In this document: positions 52,322 through 59,347 of the stretch, piece after piece
Numbering within the stretch: position 1 is the first letter of the stretch
How the letters are laid out: the number at the start of each line of letters is the position of its first letter
Source: Nocardioides humilatus
GTDB lineage: Bacteria; Actinomycetota; Actinomycetes; Propionibacteriales; Nocardioidaceae
DNA: 64,000 nt
Assembly: GCF_008373755.1 (NCBI RefSeq)
Contig: NZ_VUJV01000003.1
Coordinates: 806,001-870,000 of the forward strand
Direction: 5' to 3'
Notes under the pieces: model-generated
Seen by the model: the letters and a program-made list of their open reading frames with translations, nothing else
Told to the model about the DNA's origin: nothing
The model's database searches: none
Program-made: the position numbers and the translations under genes

Positions 52322-52390
52322 GCAGTTCTCTCATTCCTAGCGCTTCCGAACATCCAGCGACAGGCGCCCCCACAGGTGGGTGCAGCCGCT

Positions 52391-52948
52391 TCAGCAGAGA
52401 CAGTCGCCTGACGCGGACCGCTCCGTGAAGCAGTCACCGCACGTGTCGCGGATGACCGCGGCGGGCTGGCGTCGCGCCGTCCTGGCGCCTGGCCGGGGGC
52501 CGGAGCGGCGGACGTTGTAGTGCGCGAAGCACTTCTCCTGGCGTTCGATCTTCTGCTCGTCGGTGTGCTCACGCCAGTAGCCCGATCCGAGGCCGGTCGT
52601 GGCACTCACCACCAGCGTCCACAGTGGAGGCAGGTCTTCCGAGAGACACAGAGCAACGATCGGATTGATCGCCTTGCCGCCGGTGGTCCGCGGGTTGCCG
52701 CGTCCAACGAACTCCACGAACTCCGTGAAGGTCATGGTCTTCCCCTCCTGCGCTCGGCGGATCAGCTCGGGAAGTACCTTCTGCGCGTCAGCAACCCGGC
52801 GGGCGTGCCGCGGGTCGGAAAGGTCGTCCAGGTCGAACTCGTAGACGTAGTCCTCCCGGCGCCCGCCGTGGGCAGCCAGGAATTCAGCCAGGTCCGCGGG
52901 CGGGTTCTCGAACAGCTGCTGGACGAACTGCGTGACTTTTTCATGCAT
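52391..52948 (-). CDS. Hypothetical protein with C-terminal zinc-knuckle-like tail
   Basis: 185 aa. A helical N-terminus (EKVTQFVQQLFENPPADLAE, NPPADLAEFLAAHG), a middle with GYWREHTDEQ and the tail DTCGDCFTERSASGDCLC, a variant of the CxxC...GxC..C tail found in three other products here. It is followed by the UDG-fold gene on the same strand with 69 bp between. A damage-type promoter with a weak -10 is 75 bp upstream (53024-53046). Confidence 0.7.
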   Translation of the reverse strand: MHEKVTQFVQQLFENPPADLAEFLAAHGGRREDYVYEFDLDDLSDPRHARRVADAQKVLPELIRRAQEGKTMTFTEFVEFVGRGNPRTTGGKAINPIVALCLSEDLPPLWTLVVSATTGLGSGYWREHTDEQKIERQEKCFAHYNVRRSGPRPGARTARRQPAAVIRDTCGDCFTERSASGDCLC

Positions 52949-53023
52949 TGGGTTTCCACCTCTCCATCGAGGTGCGACCCCCAGATGTACTTGTCTTCCG
53001 GCTGCCCTCTCGCAGCCGAAGGC

Positions 53024-53046
53024 AGGATGGCACGGGCGTCCGACAC
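53024..53046 (-). promoter_or_regulatory. RecA-NDp-like promoter (weaker -10) before the 52391 gene
   Basis: Minus strand: GTGTCGGAC, 8 nt, CATCCT. The leader to ATG 52948 would be about 70 nt and holds GGAGAGG. The rest of the 52949-53163 gap shows no gene. Confidence 0.45.
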
Positions 53047-53163
53047 TTCATTCTGCGCTGACCTCGCCGACGTTCAATGCTCCCTCACTCGGCTCGCGAG
53101 GAACTCCGTGCCATTGGCCCTCTTATCCCGAAAATTCGGCCGAGCCGCGATCGCCTTCACCCC

Positions 53164-53676
53164 TCAGGACGGGCCAATCCGGCGAATCAACTCGTCGTCT
53201 CGCGTGAGGGTGGCGCCCGTTGCCTCCGCACACGCGAGCAGGCGCGCTTCCTCGATCTCGGCGACCTCGAGGAATTCACCATTGAGCGCGGTGTCCCTCA
53301 CGACCCCGAGACCCCAGTCAGCCGGCAGGTGCTCGCGGGACATCGAGGCAGCCATGGGCGGCCAGTCACCGTCCTGCACATTGCCGAGCTCTTTGACATC
53401 GAAAGGCTCGTCGTCGGCCTCGTCGAGATCGTCGAGGTGGAACGGCGGGTCCAGAACCGTTCCTTCCGTAGCGAGTCGACGCGCCTCTCCGTATGTCGAG
53501 GCGGCTTGCCACCGCGCTAAGTCGGCCGCGACCTGGTCCGCCCATGCGCGGCGCACCACCACGAGCGTTCGCATGAACGGGTCGTACCCGTAGACGAGCG
53601 CGGGGCCGTCGTACGGCGCGAGCTTCTCGGGCTCAGCGGGGGTCACGGGGATCTTGTTCGGGTCGATCTGTGCCAT
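53164..53676 (-). CDS. Hypothetical protein, leaderless and damage-promoter-driven
   Basis: 170 aa, acidic, without a recognised domain (PALVYGYDPFMRTLVVVRRA, ADQVAADLARWQAASTYGEA). The start ATG 53676 lies 6 nt after the -10 of a RecA-NDp-like promoter, supporting a leaderless mRNA and this exact start. Confidence 0.7.
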   Translation of the reverse strand: MAQIDPNKIPVTPAEPEKLAPYDGPALVYGYDPFMRTLVVVRRAWADQVAADLARWQAASTYGEARRLATEGTVLDPPFHLDDLDEADDEPFDVKELGNVQDGDWPPMAASMSREHLPADWGLGVVRDTALNGEFLEVAEIEEARLLACAEATGATLTRDDELIRRIGPS

Positions 53677-53682
53677 GACCGC

Positions 53683-53705
53683 AGCGTCACAGGAGGGTCC
53701 GACAC
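53683..53705 (-). promoter_or_regulatory. RecA-NDp-like promoter, leaderless, before the 53164 gene
   Basis: Minus strand: GTGTCGGAC, 8 nt, GACGCT, then 6 nt to ATG 53676. Confidence 0.6.
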
Positions 53706-53728
53706 ATCAATTGGGCGATGGAGCACGC

Positions 53729-54136
53729 TCAGTCCGCCGCGTTCAGCATGTTGAAGATGCGGACCTTCCCGAGACTCTGCTGGAGCGCAGTGATCAGCTC
53801 GTCGTCGCTCAGGGACGCCACGTCAGTCTCCTCGTCCCCGGACACGTCGTCTCTCCGAAAGGGACCGAGGTCGGACACATCCTCCGCGCACGAGCGCACC
53901 AGTTGGACCAGGCTCATCGGGAAGTCGATGCCGAAGCAGACTCCCTCGACATTGCCGTCAATCGTGACCTCCAACGACTCCGGGCCACCCTCGACGCACC
54001 AACCCTCTGCGACGCCGATCGGCCGGCCGAAGAGGAACATCAGGAGGGTCTCGATATCGCCTATGCCCTCGATGTCGACTATCGCGAGAAGCTGCTCGGA
54101 GTCGTCGCAAACCGTGGTGAATCGCGTGTCCGTCAC
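53729..54136 (-). CDS. Hypothetical protein, leaderless and damage-promoter-driven
   Basis: 135 aa, acidic, no recognised domain (TTVCDDSEQLLAIVDIEGIG, SLGKVRIFNMLNAAD at the end). GTG 54136 lies 6 nt after the -10 AACAAT, so the start is well supported. It is divergent from the 54215 gene, which is driven by a twin promoter. Confidence 0.7.
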   Translation of the reverse strand: MTDTRFTTVCDDSEQLLAIVDIEGIGDIETLLMFLFGRPIGVAEGWCVEGGPESLEVTIDGNVEGVCFGIDFPMSLVQLVRSCAEDVSDLGPFRRDDVSGDEETDVASLSDDELITALQQSLGKVRIFNMLNAAD

Positions 54137-54142
54137 GGGGTG

Positions 54143-54165
54143 ATTGTTCCGCCTGGGTCCGACAG
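54143..54165 (-). promoter_or_regulatory. RecA-NDp-like promoter, leaderless, before the 53729 gene
   Basis: Minus strand: CTGTCGGAC, 8 nt, AACAAT, then 6 nt to GTG 54136. Back to back with the next site (54186-54208), 20 bp apart. Confidence 0.7.
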
Positions 54166-54185
54166 ATCTGACGGCCCAGGTGGTT

Positions 54186-54208
54186 CTGTCGGATGCTCCT
54201 GAAACGAT
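54186..54208 (+). promoter_or_regulatory. RecA-NDp-like promoter, leaderless, before the 54215 gene
   Basis: Plus strand: CTGTCGGAT, 8 nt, AACGAT, then 6 nt to GTG 54215. Mirror partner of 54143-54165. Confidence 0.7.
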
Positions 54209-54214
54209 CGTCTT

Positions 54215-54607
54215 GTGAAGGATTTGAGGACCGGCGACGCCTTGACGCGCGCCCAGCTTTTGAAGTTCAACCCGCTCTGGGACTCGCGCGACCGCGGCGT
54301 GATCGCCGAAGACATCGACACCTTCGGGGGGATGGCGTTCCAGTACTACGAGGCCGGCTACAACCGCGGAGTCAACGTTTTGAACGCCGCCGAGGAGGTC
54401 CTGTTCTCCGTCTCGCCGGGCACGATCTACTACGGCGGTGGCCGCTCCCGACCGGGCAGCGTTTACCTCGGTTCTCACGGCGGCCACGTGTACAGGACGT
54501 CACGGGCGGGCAGCGGCGGCGGAAAACCTCCGCAGGCTACGGGTGATGTCTGCACGCGGTGCTTCCAGCAGATGTCGCTCACGGGCGAGTGCGCGAACTG
54601 CGACTGA
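54215..54607 (+). CDS. Small hypothetical protein with C-terminal zinc-knuckle tail
   Basis: 130 aa. The N-terminal part (LRTGDALTRAQLLKFNPLWD, EDIDTFGGMAFQYYEAGYNR) is of unknown fold, then a Gly/Ser-rich linker and DVCTRCFQQMSLTGECANCD. The tail is shared with three other products. The start GTG is fixed by the -10 box 6 nt upstream. The gene belongs to the damage-promoter cluster. Confidence 0.72.
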   Translation: MKDLRTGDALTRAQLLKFNPLWDSRDRGVIAEDIDTFGGMAFQYYEAGYNRGVNVLNAAEEVLFSVSPGTIYYGGGRSRPGSVYLGSHGGHVYRTSRAGSGGGKPPQATGDVCTRCFQQMSLTGECANCD

Positions 54608-54661
54608 CCAGCGGGCGCATCCGGCTCAACCGACTGGATGCCTCGCCGCGATGCAACGCCG

Positions 54662-56326
54662 TCAGACTCCGAGGCGCCGGGCGACCTCAGCCCCACCCAC
54701 CAGTCGCACGACGTCAGGGTCACCCACCACGACCAGTCGGTCCGTCGCCCGCGACATGCCGACGTACAACCGCTCGCGGGCACGGTCCCGCGTGCCGTCT
54801 TCGTTGAGGCACAGCACGACGGCTGGGCGCTCGAGGCCCTTGCACCCGAGGACGTGACCGAAGAAGACGTCTTCCTGCGCGAAGTAGCCATCCCAGTACC
54901 GCGCGTGTCCGAGCCCCTCGGTCAGGTCGACCTGGACCGGGTGCCGGTTGCCGGTCGTGATGAGCGCGATCGACCCGTCTCGCCAGCCCTCGTCCATCAG
55001 CCGCTCGACCTGGCCATCGGCGACCTCCACCGCTTCTGAGGTCTCACACGCCACGAAGGTGACGGCGGGTCCGTCACCGCCGCGGGCGTACATCCGGCTG
55101 GGCGCCATCGAGCCGAACGCCTCGAAGACCTGCTTGGTATTGCGCAGGCAGTGGTCGAGCACGAGCGGCACGAGCTGTACGGGCGGGCGTCCGAAGCGAT
55201 TGAACACGCGCTGGTGCTCGTCGGAGTACACATAAAGCCCACCGTCGTCCTCCGACCGGAGCGATCGGAGAAGGGGCAGCCACCAGTTGTCGGCGAAATC
55301 CTGCGCCTCGTCGACAACGAACGAGTCAAAGCGTTTGCGGTCGGGGAGCTCCGCGGCAAGGTCGCTCATGATTGCCGGGAGCTGCTCCTCCCAAAAGGCG
55401 CTGTCCTCCCTGGTCCCACTCGGCGCGCCCCACAACAGGCCGAGCTCCTCGAAGGTCCCGACGAACGCCGGCCGCTCCTGCCGCCGCCAGGTCGCGACGA
55501 CCCGCTTGAAGTGTTCGGCGAGGCCGATCGAGTAGCAGAGCAGCGCAACCCGCTGCGCCTTGCGATCAGCCAGCCCTCGACTGAGCTCCTTCGCCTGCTG
55601 AAGAGCGAGCACGGTCTTGCCACTACCCGCACCGCCGCGGACCTCGACCCGATTGAGCAGCCGTGTGACCTTCAGGATCGTGGCCTGCTCCTGGGTGAGT
55701 CGGTCGGCCGTCGCGGCACGGTCGTCGGCCTCGGCGTTGACGTCGTACGACGTGTGGTGCCGGCCGCCGAGGATCTCCGCGATCAGTTCCACATCGTCGT
55801 AGGTCGGCGGGCGCGACCCGTGGCCGAGACCCCAGGTGTTCTGGGTGGCGCGGTCGCTGAGGGTGGCCTGGTCGTCGCGGTCGTGCAGCGCCCAGCGGGG
55901 CAGGTCGGGGATGACGAAGTCATTGCCGAAGGTCGAGTACGGCGTCACCACGCCGTGCGCCCATACGATCCGACCTCGGCTCCCCCACCGCGGGTCGTTC
56001 TCGACGTAGTGGCGCAGCGAATGCTTCGCGTCTCTGGCCTGGTCGACGGGATGGATGCGCCGCTTCTCCTGGCCGTACTGCGACCACCAGTGGACCTGCC
56101 CGTCGTCGTCGGGCGCCGCCCACACACTGCCGCCCTTCACCTCCAGCACCAGGCAGCCGACGTCGGGCAACAGGACGAGGACGTCGACCTCGTGGTCCTT
56201 CGCCTCGTCGGTCAACCTGATGTTCGCTAGCAAGATCGCGTCGTCCGGGAGGGTGTCGCGGAGCAGCGCCCAGACCTCCTCCTCCGAGGCGGTGATGAAT
56301 CGCGGCTCCTGCGGGATCGTGCGCAC
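54662..56326 (-). CDS. NERD-domain nuclease fused to a UvrD-type SF1 helicase/ATPase
   Basis: 554 aa. NERD core at about residues 45-70 (EVDVLVLLPDVGCLVLEVKG) gives the D-ExK nuclease set. Then a UvrD-like domain with Walker A GGAGSGKT (near 232), DEAQD (Walker B, near 340) and the C-terminal GCKGLERPAVV and YVGMSRATDR. NERD-helicases are found in defence islands and plasmid-control loci and probably process DNA ends. A GTG at 56326 with AAGG 5 nt upstream or the TTG at 56329 is the start. Divergent from the PGN_0703 gene. Confidence 0.87.
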   Translation of the reverse strand: MRTIPQEPRFITASEEEVWALLRDTLPDDAILLANIRLTDEAKDHEVDVLVLLPDVGCLVLEVKGGSVWAAPDDDGQVHWWSQYGQEKRRIHPVDQARDAKHSLRHYVENDPRWGSRGRIVWAHGVVTPYSTFGNDFVIPDLPRWALHDRDDQATLSDRATQNTWGLGHGSRPPTYDDVELIAEILGGRHHTSYDVNAEADDRAATADRLTQEQATILKVTRLLNRVEVRGGAGSGKTVLALQQAKELSRGLADRKAQRVALLCYSIGLAEHFKRVVATWRRQERPAFVGTFEELGLLWGAPSGTREDSAFWEEQLPAIMSDLAAELPDRKRFDSFVVDEAQDFADNWWLPLLRSLRSEDDGGLYVYSDEHQRVFNRFGRPPVQLVPLVLDHCLRNTKQVFEAFGSMAPSRMYARGGDGPAVTFVACETSEAVEVADGQVERLMDEGWRDGSIALITTGNRHPVQVDLTEGLGHARYWDGYFAQEDVFFGHVLGCKGLERPAVVLCLNEDGTRDRARERLYVGMSRATDRLVVVGDPDVVRLVGGAEVARRLGV

Positions 56327-56361
56327 CAATGCCTTCTCCTCCCCAGACGTTCGCCCACATT

Positions 56362-56384
56362 CTGTCGGACACGTGCGCTACAAA
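56362..56384 (+). promoter_or_regulatory. RecA-NDp-like promoter, leaderless, before the PGN_0703 nuclease gene
   Basis: Plus strand: CTGTCGGAC, 8 nt, TACAAA, then 7 nt to ATG 56392. The best match to the RecA-NDp consensus among the sites. Confidence 0.78.
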
Positions 56385-56391
56385 TCTCTCT

Positions 56392-57294
56392 ATGAGCGTC
56401 ACCGATCCCTCGCTGCCCTGGAACGACCCGGCGTGGGCTGAGGCGGCGGACAACAAGTGGCAAGCCCGGCTGCGACGACAGCAGGCGTGGTGGCGGGACA
56501 CGGTGCTCGGCATCCCCGCTGGCCCCAGGATCGGTCATGACCGCTTGGTCTCGTCAATGCTTCCTGCCGATGTCGGGCTCTCGCCGAACCTGATGTGGAA
56601 GGAAGCGGTCGACGCCGCGGAGGCAGCGATCGCAGCCATCCAGAACGAGAAGCGGCCGGGCCTGATCCAAGAGGAGCGGCTCCGACGCAACCTCCTGTCG
56701 TCCCAGCCGCTCTGCTTCAACCTCTTCGGCTTCCTGAGCGCCCACCCTGAGTCGCTGCTGCCGTGGGTCCGGACCCTCCAGCCATTGGCGATGACTGTCC
56801 ACGAAGTGCTGCTGGAATGGGCGCCGCCGAAGGGCGCGATCGGACGCTCAGCATTCGACGCCTTCGTCTCCTACGAGACGGAGGCTGGCAAGCGCGGCTT
56901 CGTGGGCATCGAGGTCAAGTACGCCGAGGATCTGGCGGCGGCACAACGCACACCGGCCGATGAGAAGTACATGACGGCGACGCGATCCGGCCTGTGGAAG
57001 TCCGGTGCGATCGAGCGGCTCGACCGGCCCAAGTTGCGCCAGTTTTGGTACAACCAGCTCCTTGCTCAGGTCGTCCTGTCGTCCGGTGAGTACCACGAGG
57101 GCTTCGGCGCCATCGTGGCGTGCGCAGCCGACCAGCCCGCGCAGGATGTCGCTGCGACCGTTGCCGGCGAGCTGACCGATCCGACCACCCTGCGGTTCTG
57201 CTCGATCGAGGACGTCGTCTCCTCGGTCCATGGCCACGAGGACTGGCGAAGCCGCTTCACCCAGCGCTACCTGACCTATGCCGAGCGCGAGTGA
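56392..57294 (+). CDS. PGN_0703-family PD-(D/E)xK restriction-endonuclease-like protein
   Basis: 300 aa. The nuclease core RSAFDAFVSYETEAGKRGFV then GIEVKYAEDL gives D, then E-x-K at about residues 170-197. The N-terminal helical half (NDPAWAEAADNKWQARLRRQ) is as in PGN_0703-like proteins. Such genes are often in defence regions. The ATG start is 7 nt after a damage-type -10, so leaderless. The next gene's GTG overlaps its stop. Confidence 0.8.
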   Translation: MSVTDPSLPWNDPAWAEAADNKWQARLRRQQAWWRDTVLGIPAGPRIGHDRLVSSMLPADVGLSPNLMWKEAVDAAEAAIAAIQNEKRPGLIQEERLRRNLLSSQPLCFNLFGFLSAHPESLLPWVRTLQPLAMTVHEVLLEWAPPKGAIGRSAFDAFVSYETEAGKRGFVGIEVKYAEDLAAAQRTPADEKYMTATRSGLWKSGAIERLDRPKLRQFWYNQLLAQVVLSSGEYHEGFGAIVACAADQPAQDVAATVAGELTDPTTLRFCSIEDVVSSVHGHEDWRSRFTQRYLTYAERE

Positions 57295-57947
57295 AGGACG
57301 TTCCCGCGAACACGTTGCGAATAGGAACGTGGAACCTCGATGCCCGCGGGACAGAGGGCCACACTCGCTTCCTGAGCGGCCTCGCATGTGACGTGCTCTT
57401 GCTGACCGAAGTGCCCCCGGCTCTTGAGATTCCTGGCATGGCCGCACACCACACACGTGAGCGCATGGCGCCGGGACAATCATGGTCCGCGGTCTACGCA
57501 CCCGCGCTCGATCCGCTGCCCGATCCCCATCCGACCTCTGCGCTCGCGCTCGTCGCGGGTGTTCGGGTATGCGCCACGGTGCTTCCGTGGCGCGGCTGCG
57601 CCGACTGGTATCCCTACGTCAGAAGCGGGCAGGGGAAGACGGAGTACGCCGTTGATGCGGTCGTCGCCGCCGGGCCGACGATCTGGGGTGGTGATTGGAA
57701 CACCTCGTTCGCTCCAGGCGGCTATGCGGAGTCGAAGTCCAGCCGAGCGCGGGTGCAATCAGCCGTCGATCGACTCCTCCTGACGGTCGCGACCGAGCAA
57801 TCATTAAGTCAGGCCGACGACGACTGTTCGATCGACCATGTCGCGGTGCCGCAGGCGTGGCACATCCACGCTGTCGCACGCGTCAGATCTGGCAGGCTCT
57901 CCGACCACGACGCCTACGTCGTCGAGGCTATGCCTAGGGCGCTTTGA
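57291..57947 (+). CDS. Endonuclease/exonuclease/phosphatase (EEP) superfamily protein
   Basis: 218 aa. EEP motifs: RIGTWNLDAR (Asn), LLTEVPPAL (metal Glu), IWGGDWNTSF (Asp-x-Asn) and the end SDHDAYVVEA (catalytic His). It may cut DNA, RNA or phosphodiesters. GTGA overlap with the PGN_0703 gene places it in that operon and under its damage promoter. Confidence 0.85.
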   Translation: MKDVPANTLRIGTWNLDARGTEGHTRFLSGLACDVLLLTEVPPALEIPGMAAHHTRERMAPGQSWSAVYAPALDPLPDPHPTSALALVAGVRVCATVLPWRGCADWYPYVRSGQGKTEYAVDAVVAAGPTIWGGDWNTSFAPGGYAESKSSRARVQSAVDRLLLTVATEQSLSQADDDCSIDHVAVPQAWHIHAVARVRSGRLSDHDAYVVEAMPRAL

Positions 57948-57950
57948 GGA

Positions 57951-58442
57951 TCAGAAGAAGGTGTCCGGAATCTCGATTCGGGGCCCAAGGAAGTCGACCT
58001 CGACCGTCGCGTTCTCCGGGAGGTGCCACAGCAGCGCCGCCGTGGCCATAGTGAGCTCGTCGAGGGCCTGCTCGAACGCGCCGAAGTCTTTCGATGCCTC
58101 GGCAGCGGCGAGGCGCGGCCCGACCCGCTGGTACAACGCGACCATGCTCTCGGTGCCCTCTTTCATACCGCTGAAAGGGCTCACCATCGACTGGTAGGCG
58201 GCGATACATTCGCCAAGAAAAAACCTCAGCCCGTCGTCATCCACCTGCGGGCCCGGCCGTGCCAACTGCACCATCTCCACCCTGGGTTTGGGAATGTCGG
58301 CAACGACTTGAAGACCGAACGCCTGCGCAACGGCAACGAACCAAGCGAGCCGACCTTCGCTGCCCTGATCCTTCGAGTGCTGGTCCCTGAATGCCTCCTG
58401 GCAACTAAGGATCAGTTCCATGAGATGGACCTCCCTCAGCAT
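57951..58442 (-). CDS. Hypothetical protein, last gene of a damage-inducible operon
   Basis: 163 aa, helical, with no recognised domain (ILSCQEAFRDQHSKDQGSEG, EDQALDEL-type pairs, LPENATVEVDFLGPRIEIPD). ATG 58442 (GAGGAGG 6 nt upstream) or ATG 58421 (GGAGG 8 nt upstream) are both possible starts. It ends 3 bp from the convergent EEP gene. Confidence 0.65.
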   Translation of the reverse strand: MLREVHLMELILSCQEAFRDQHSKDQGSEGRLAWFVAVAQAFGLQVVADIPKPRVEMVQLARPGPQVDDDGLRFFLGECIAAYQSMVSPFSGMKEGTESMVALYQRVGPRLAAAEASKDFGAFEQALDELTMATAALLWHLPENATVEVDFLGPRIEIPDTFF

Positions 58443-58491
58443 CGGTCGCCTCCTCGTTCGGATGCACGGCAGCCGACCATCGTCGTCCCGA

Positions 58492-58959
58492 TCACGCTTG
58501 CCCCCGGAGGTACTCGACGACCGTCGGCCAGTCAGGGAACTCGGCGGACCCGAAAGCGATGACCTCGCCGTCGAACCTGTCAGCGCCGTTGTGCGCGGGC
58601 CGGTCGTCGATGAGGAAGTCGCCCCGGTTCAAGTGCTTGTGGTGCGACAGGATCAGCCGCTTGTATGCCGGCGAGTCCGCGTCGATGCCCAGGTGAAGGT
58701 GCACCCATTCGACCTTGTGCTGCCACGCCGAGGGGTTCTTCCACGGCGCCGTCGAGAGGATGTAGGTGTCGAACAGTGTCGACAGCTCCTGGAACGCCTC
58801 GACCGCGCCGGCAACCGGCGGCATGAGCGCGAAGATCCCGGGGATCTCGTCGGCCCCCTGCTCTTCGTACTTCTCGAGGATCGAGGGATGGATCCCGTCG
58901 AGCCGCGCCGTGAAGTCAACCAGGGTGTTGTCCATGTCGATGTAAAGGACCTTGTTCAA
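58492..58959 (-). CDS. 5'(3')-deoxyribonucleotidase (HAD superfamily)
   Basis: 155 aa. The HAD motif I is LYIDMDNTLVDF. Further blocks are LFDTYILSTAPWKNPSAWQH and DFLIDDRPAHNGADRF (motif IV-like). The family dephosphorylates deoxynucleoside monophosphates such as dUMP and dTMP and limits mutagenic nucleotides. TTG 58959 with GGAG 8 nt upstream is chosen as the start; GTG/ATG further up would add a non-conserved piece. A damage-type promoter is 77 nt upstream. Confidence 0.82.
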   Translation of the reverse strand: MNKVLYIDMDNTLVDFTARLDGIHPSILEKYEEQGADEIPGIFALMPPVAGAVEAFQELSTLFDTYILSTAPWKNPSAWQHKVEWVHLHLGIDADSPAYKRLILSHHKHLNRGDFLIDDRPAHNGADRFDGEVIAFGSAEFPDWPTVVEYLRGQA

Positions 58960-59036
58960 AGAAGTTGCTCCTGCTCTCCTGACGATGACGGAAGGTTCGG
59001 GCGAACCGCACAAAGACACGGCCAGCCAATAGCCGC

Positions 59037-59059
59037 ATCTTGCCGCGAACCCCCGACAG
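59037..59059 (-). promoter_or_regulatory. RecA-NDp-like promoter before the nucleotidase gene
   Basis: Minus strand: CTGTCGGGG, 8 nt, CAAGAT. A 77-nt leader runs to the TTG start, with AGGAGAGC and GGAG inside it. Confidence 0.55.
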
Positions 59060-59095
59060 AACCGGCTCCTCGCGGATGCGTCGCGCGGCCGCACC

Positions 59096-59311
59096 TCACG
59101 GTTGCGGCGGATCCGTCAGCGGGCGTTCTGCACTTCTCAGTTCCGTGGAATGCCTGGAGTCGCTCGGGTCGCGCTTGAGGAAGTCGTCCCAGACATGGAA
59201 ACGAGGATCGTCGGGGCCGACGATCTCAGAGCCGTCTCCGATGATGCCGTCGGTCTCAGCGCGACGCGGGATTCGAATGTGGCCATCTGGGAGTCGTTCG
59301 GGAAGGGTCAT
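59096..59311 (-). CDS. Small hypothetical protein, 71 aa
   Basis: MTLPERLPDGHIRIPRRAET and on to the Pro-rich end. No domain is recognised. ATG 59311 has GGGGGAG 4 nt upstream. It lies 37 bp after the RecB-like gene and before the nucleotidase, in the same minus-strand operon. Could be a cofactor or a regulator of the operon; unknown. Confidence 0.6.
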   Translation of the reverse strand: MTLPERLPDGHIRIPRRAETDGIIGDGSEIVGPDDPRFHVWDDFLKRDPSDSRHSTELRSAERPLTDPPQP

Positions 59312-59347
59312 CCCACTCCCCCGATCATTCCGCGGCGCAGACGGTGG

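Noticed and set aside
52322-52390. RecA-NDp-like element before the UDG-fold gene
   Set aside because: CTGTCGCTG is there but an 8-nt spacer leads to GAAGCG, not a -10; a TGTCGC, 17 bp, TAGGAA reading fits better.
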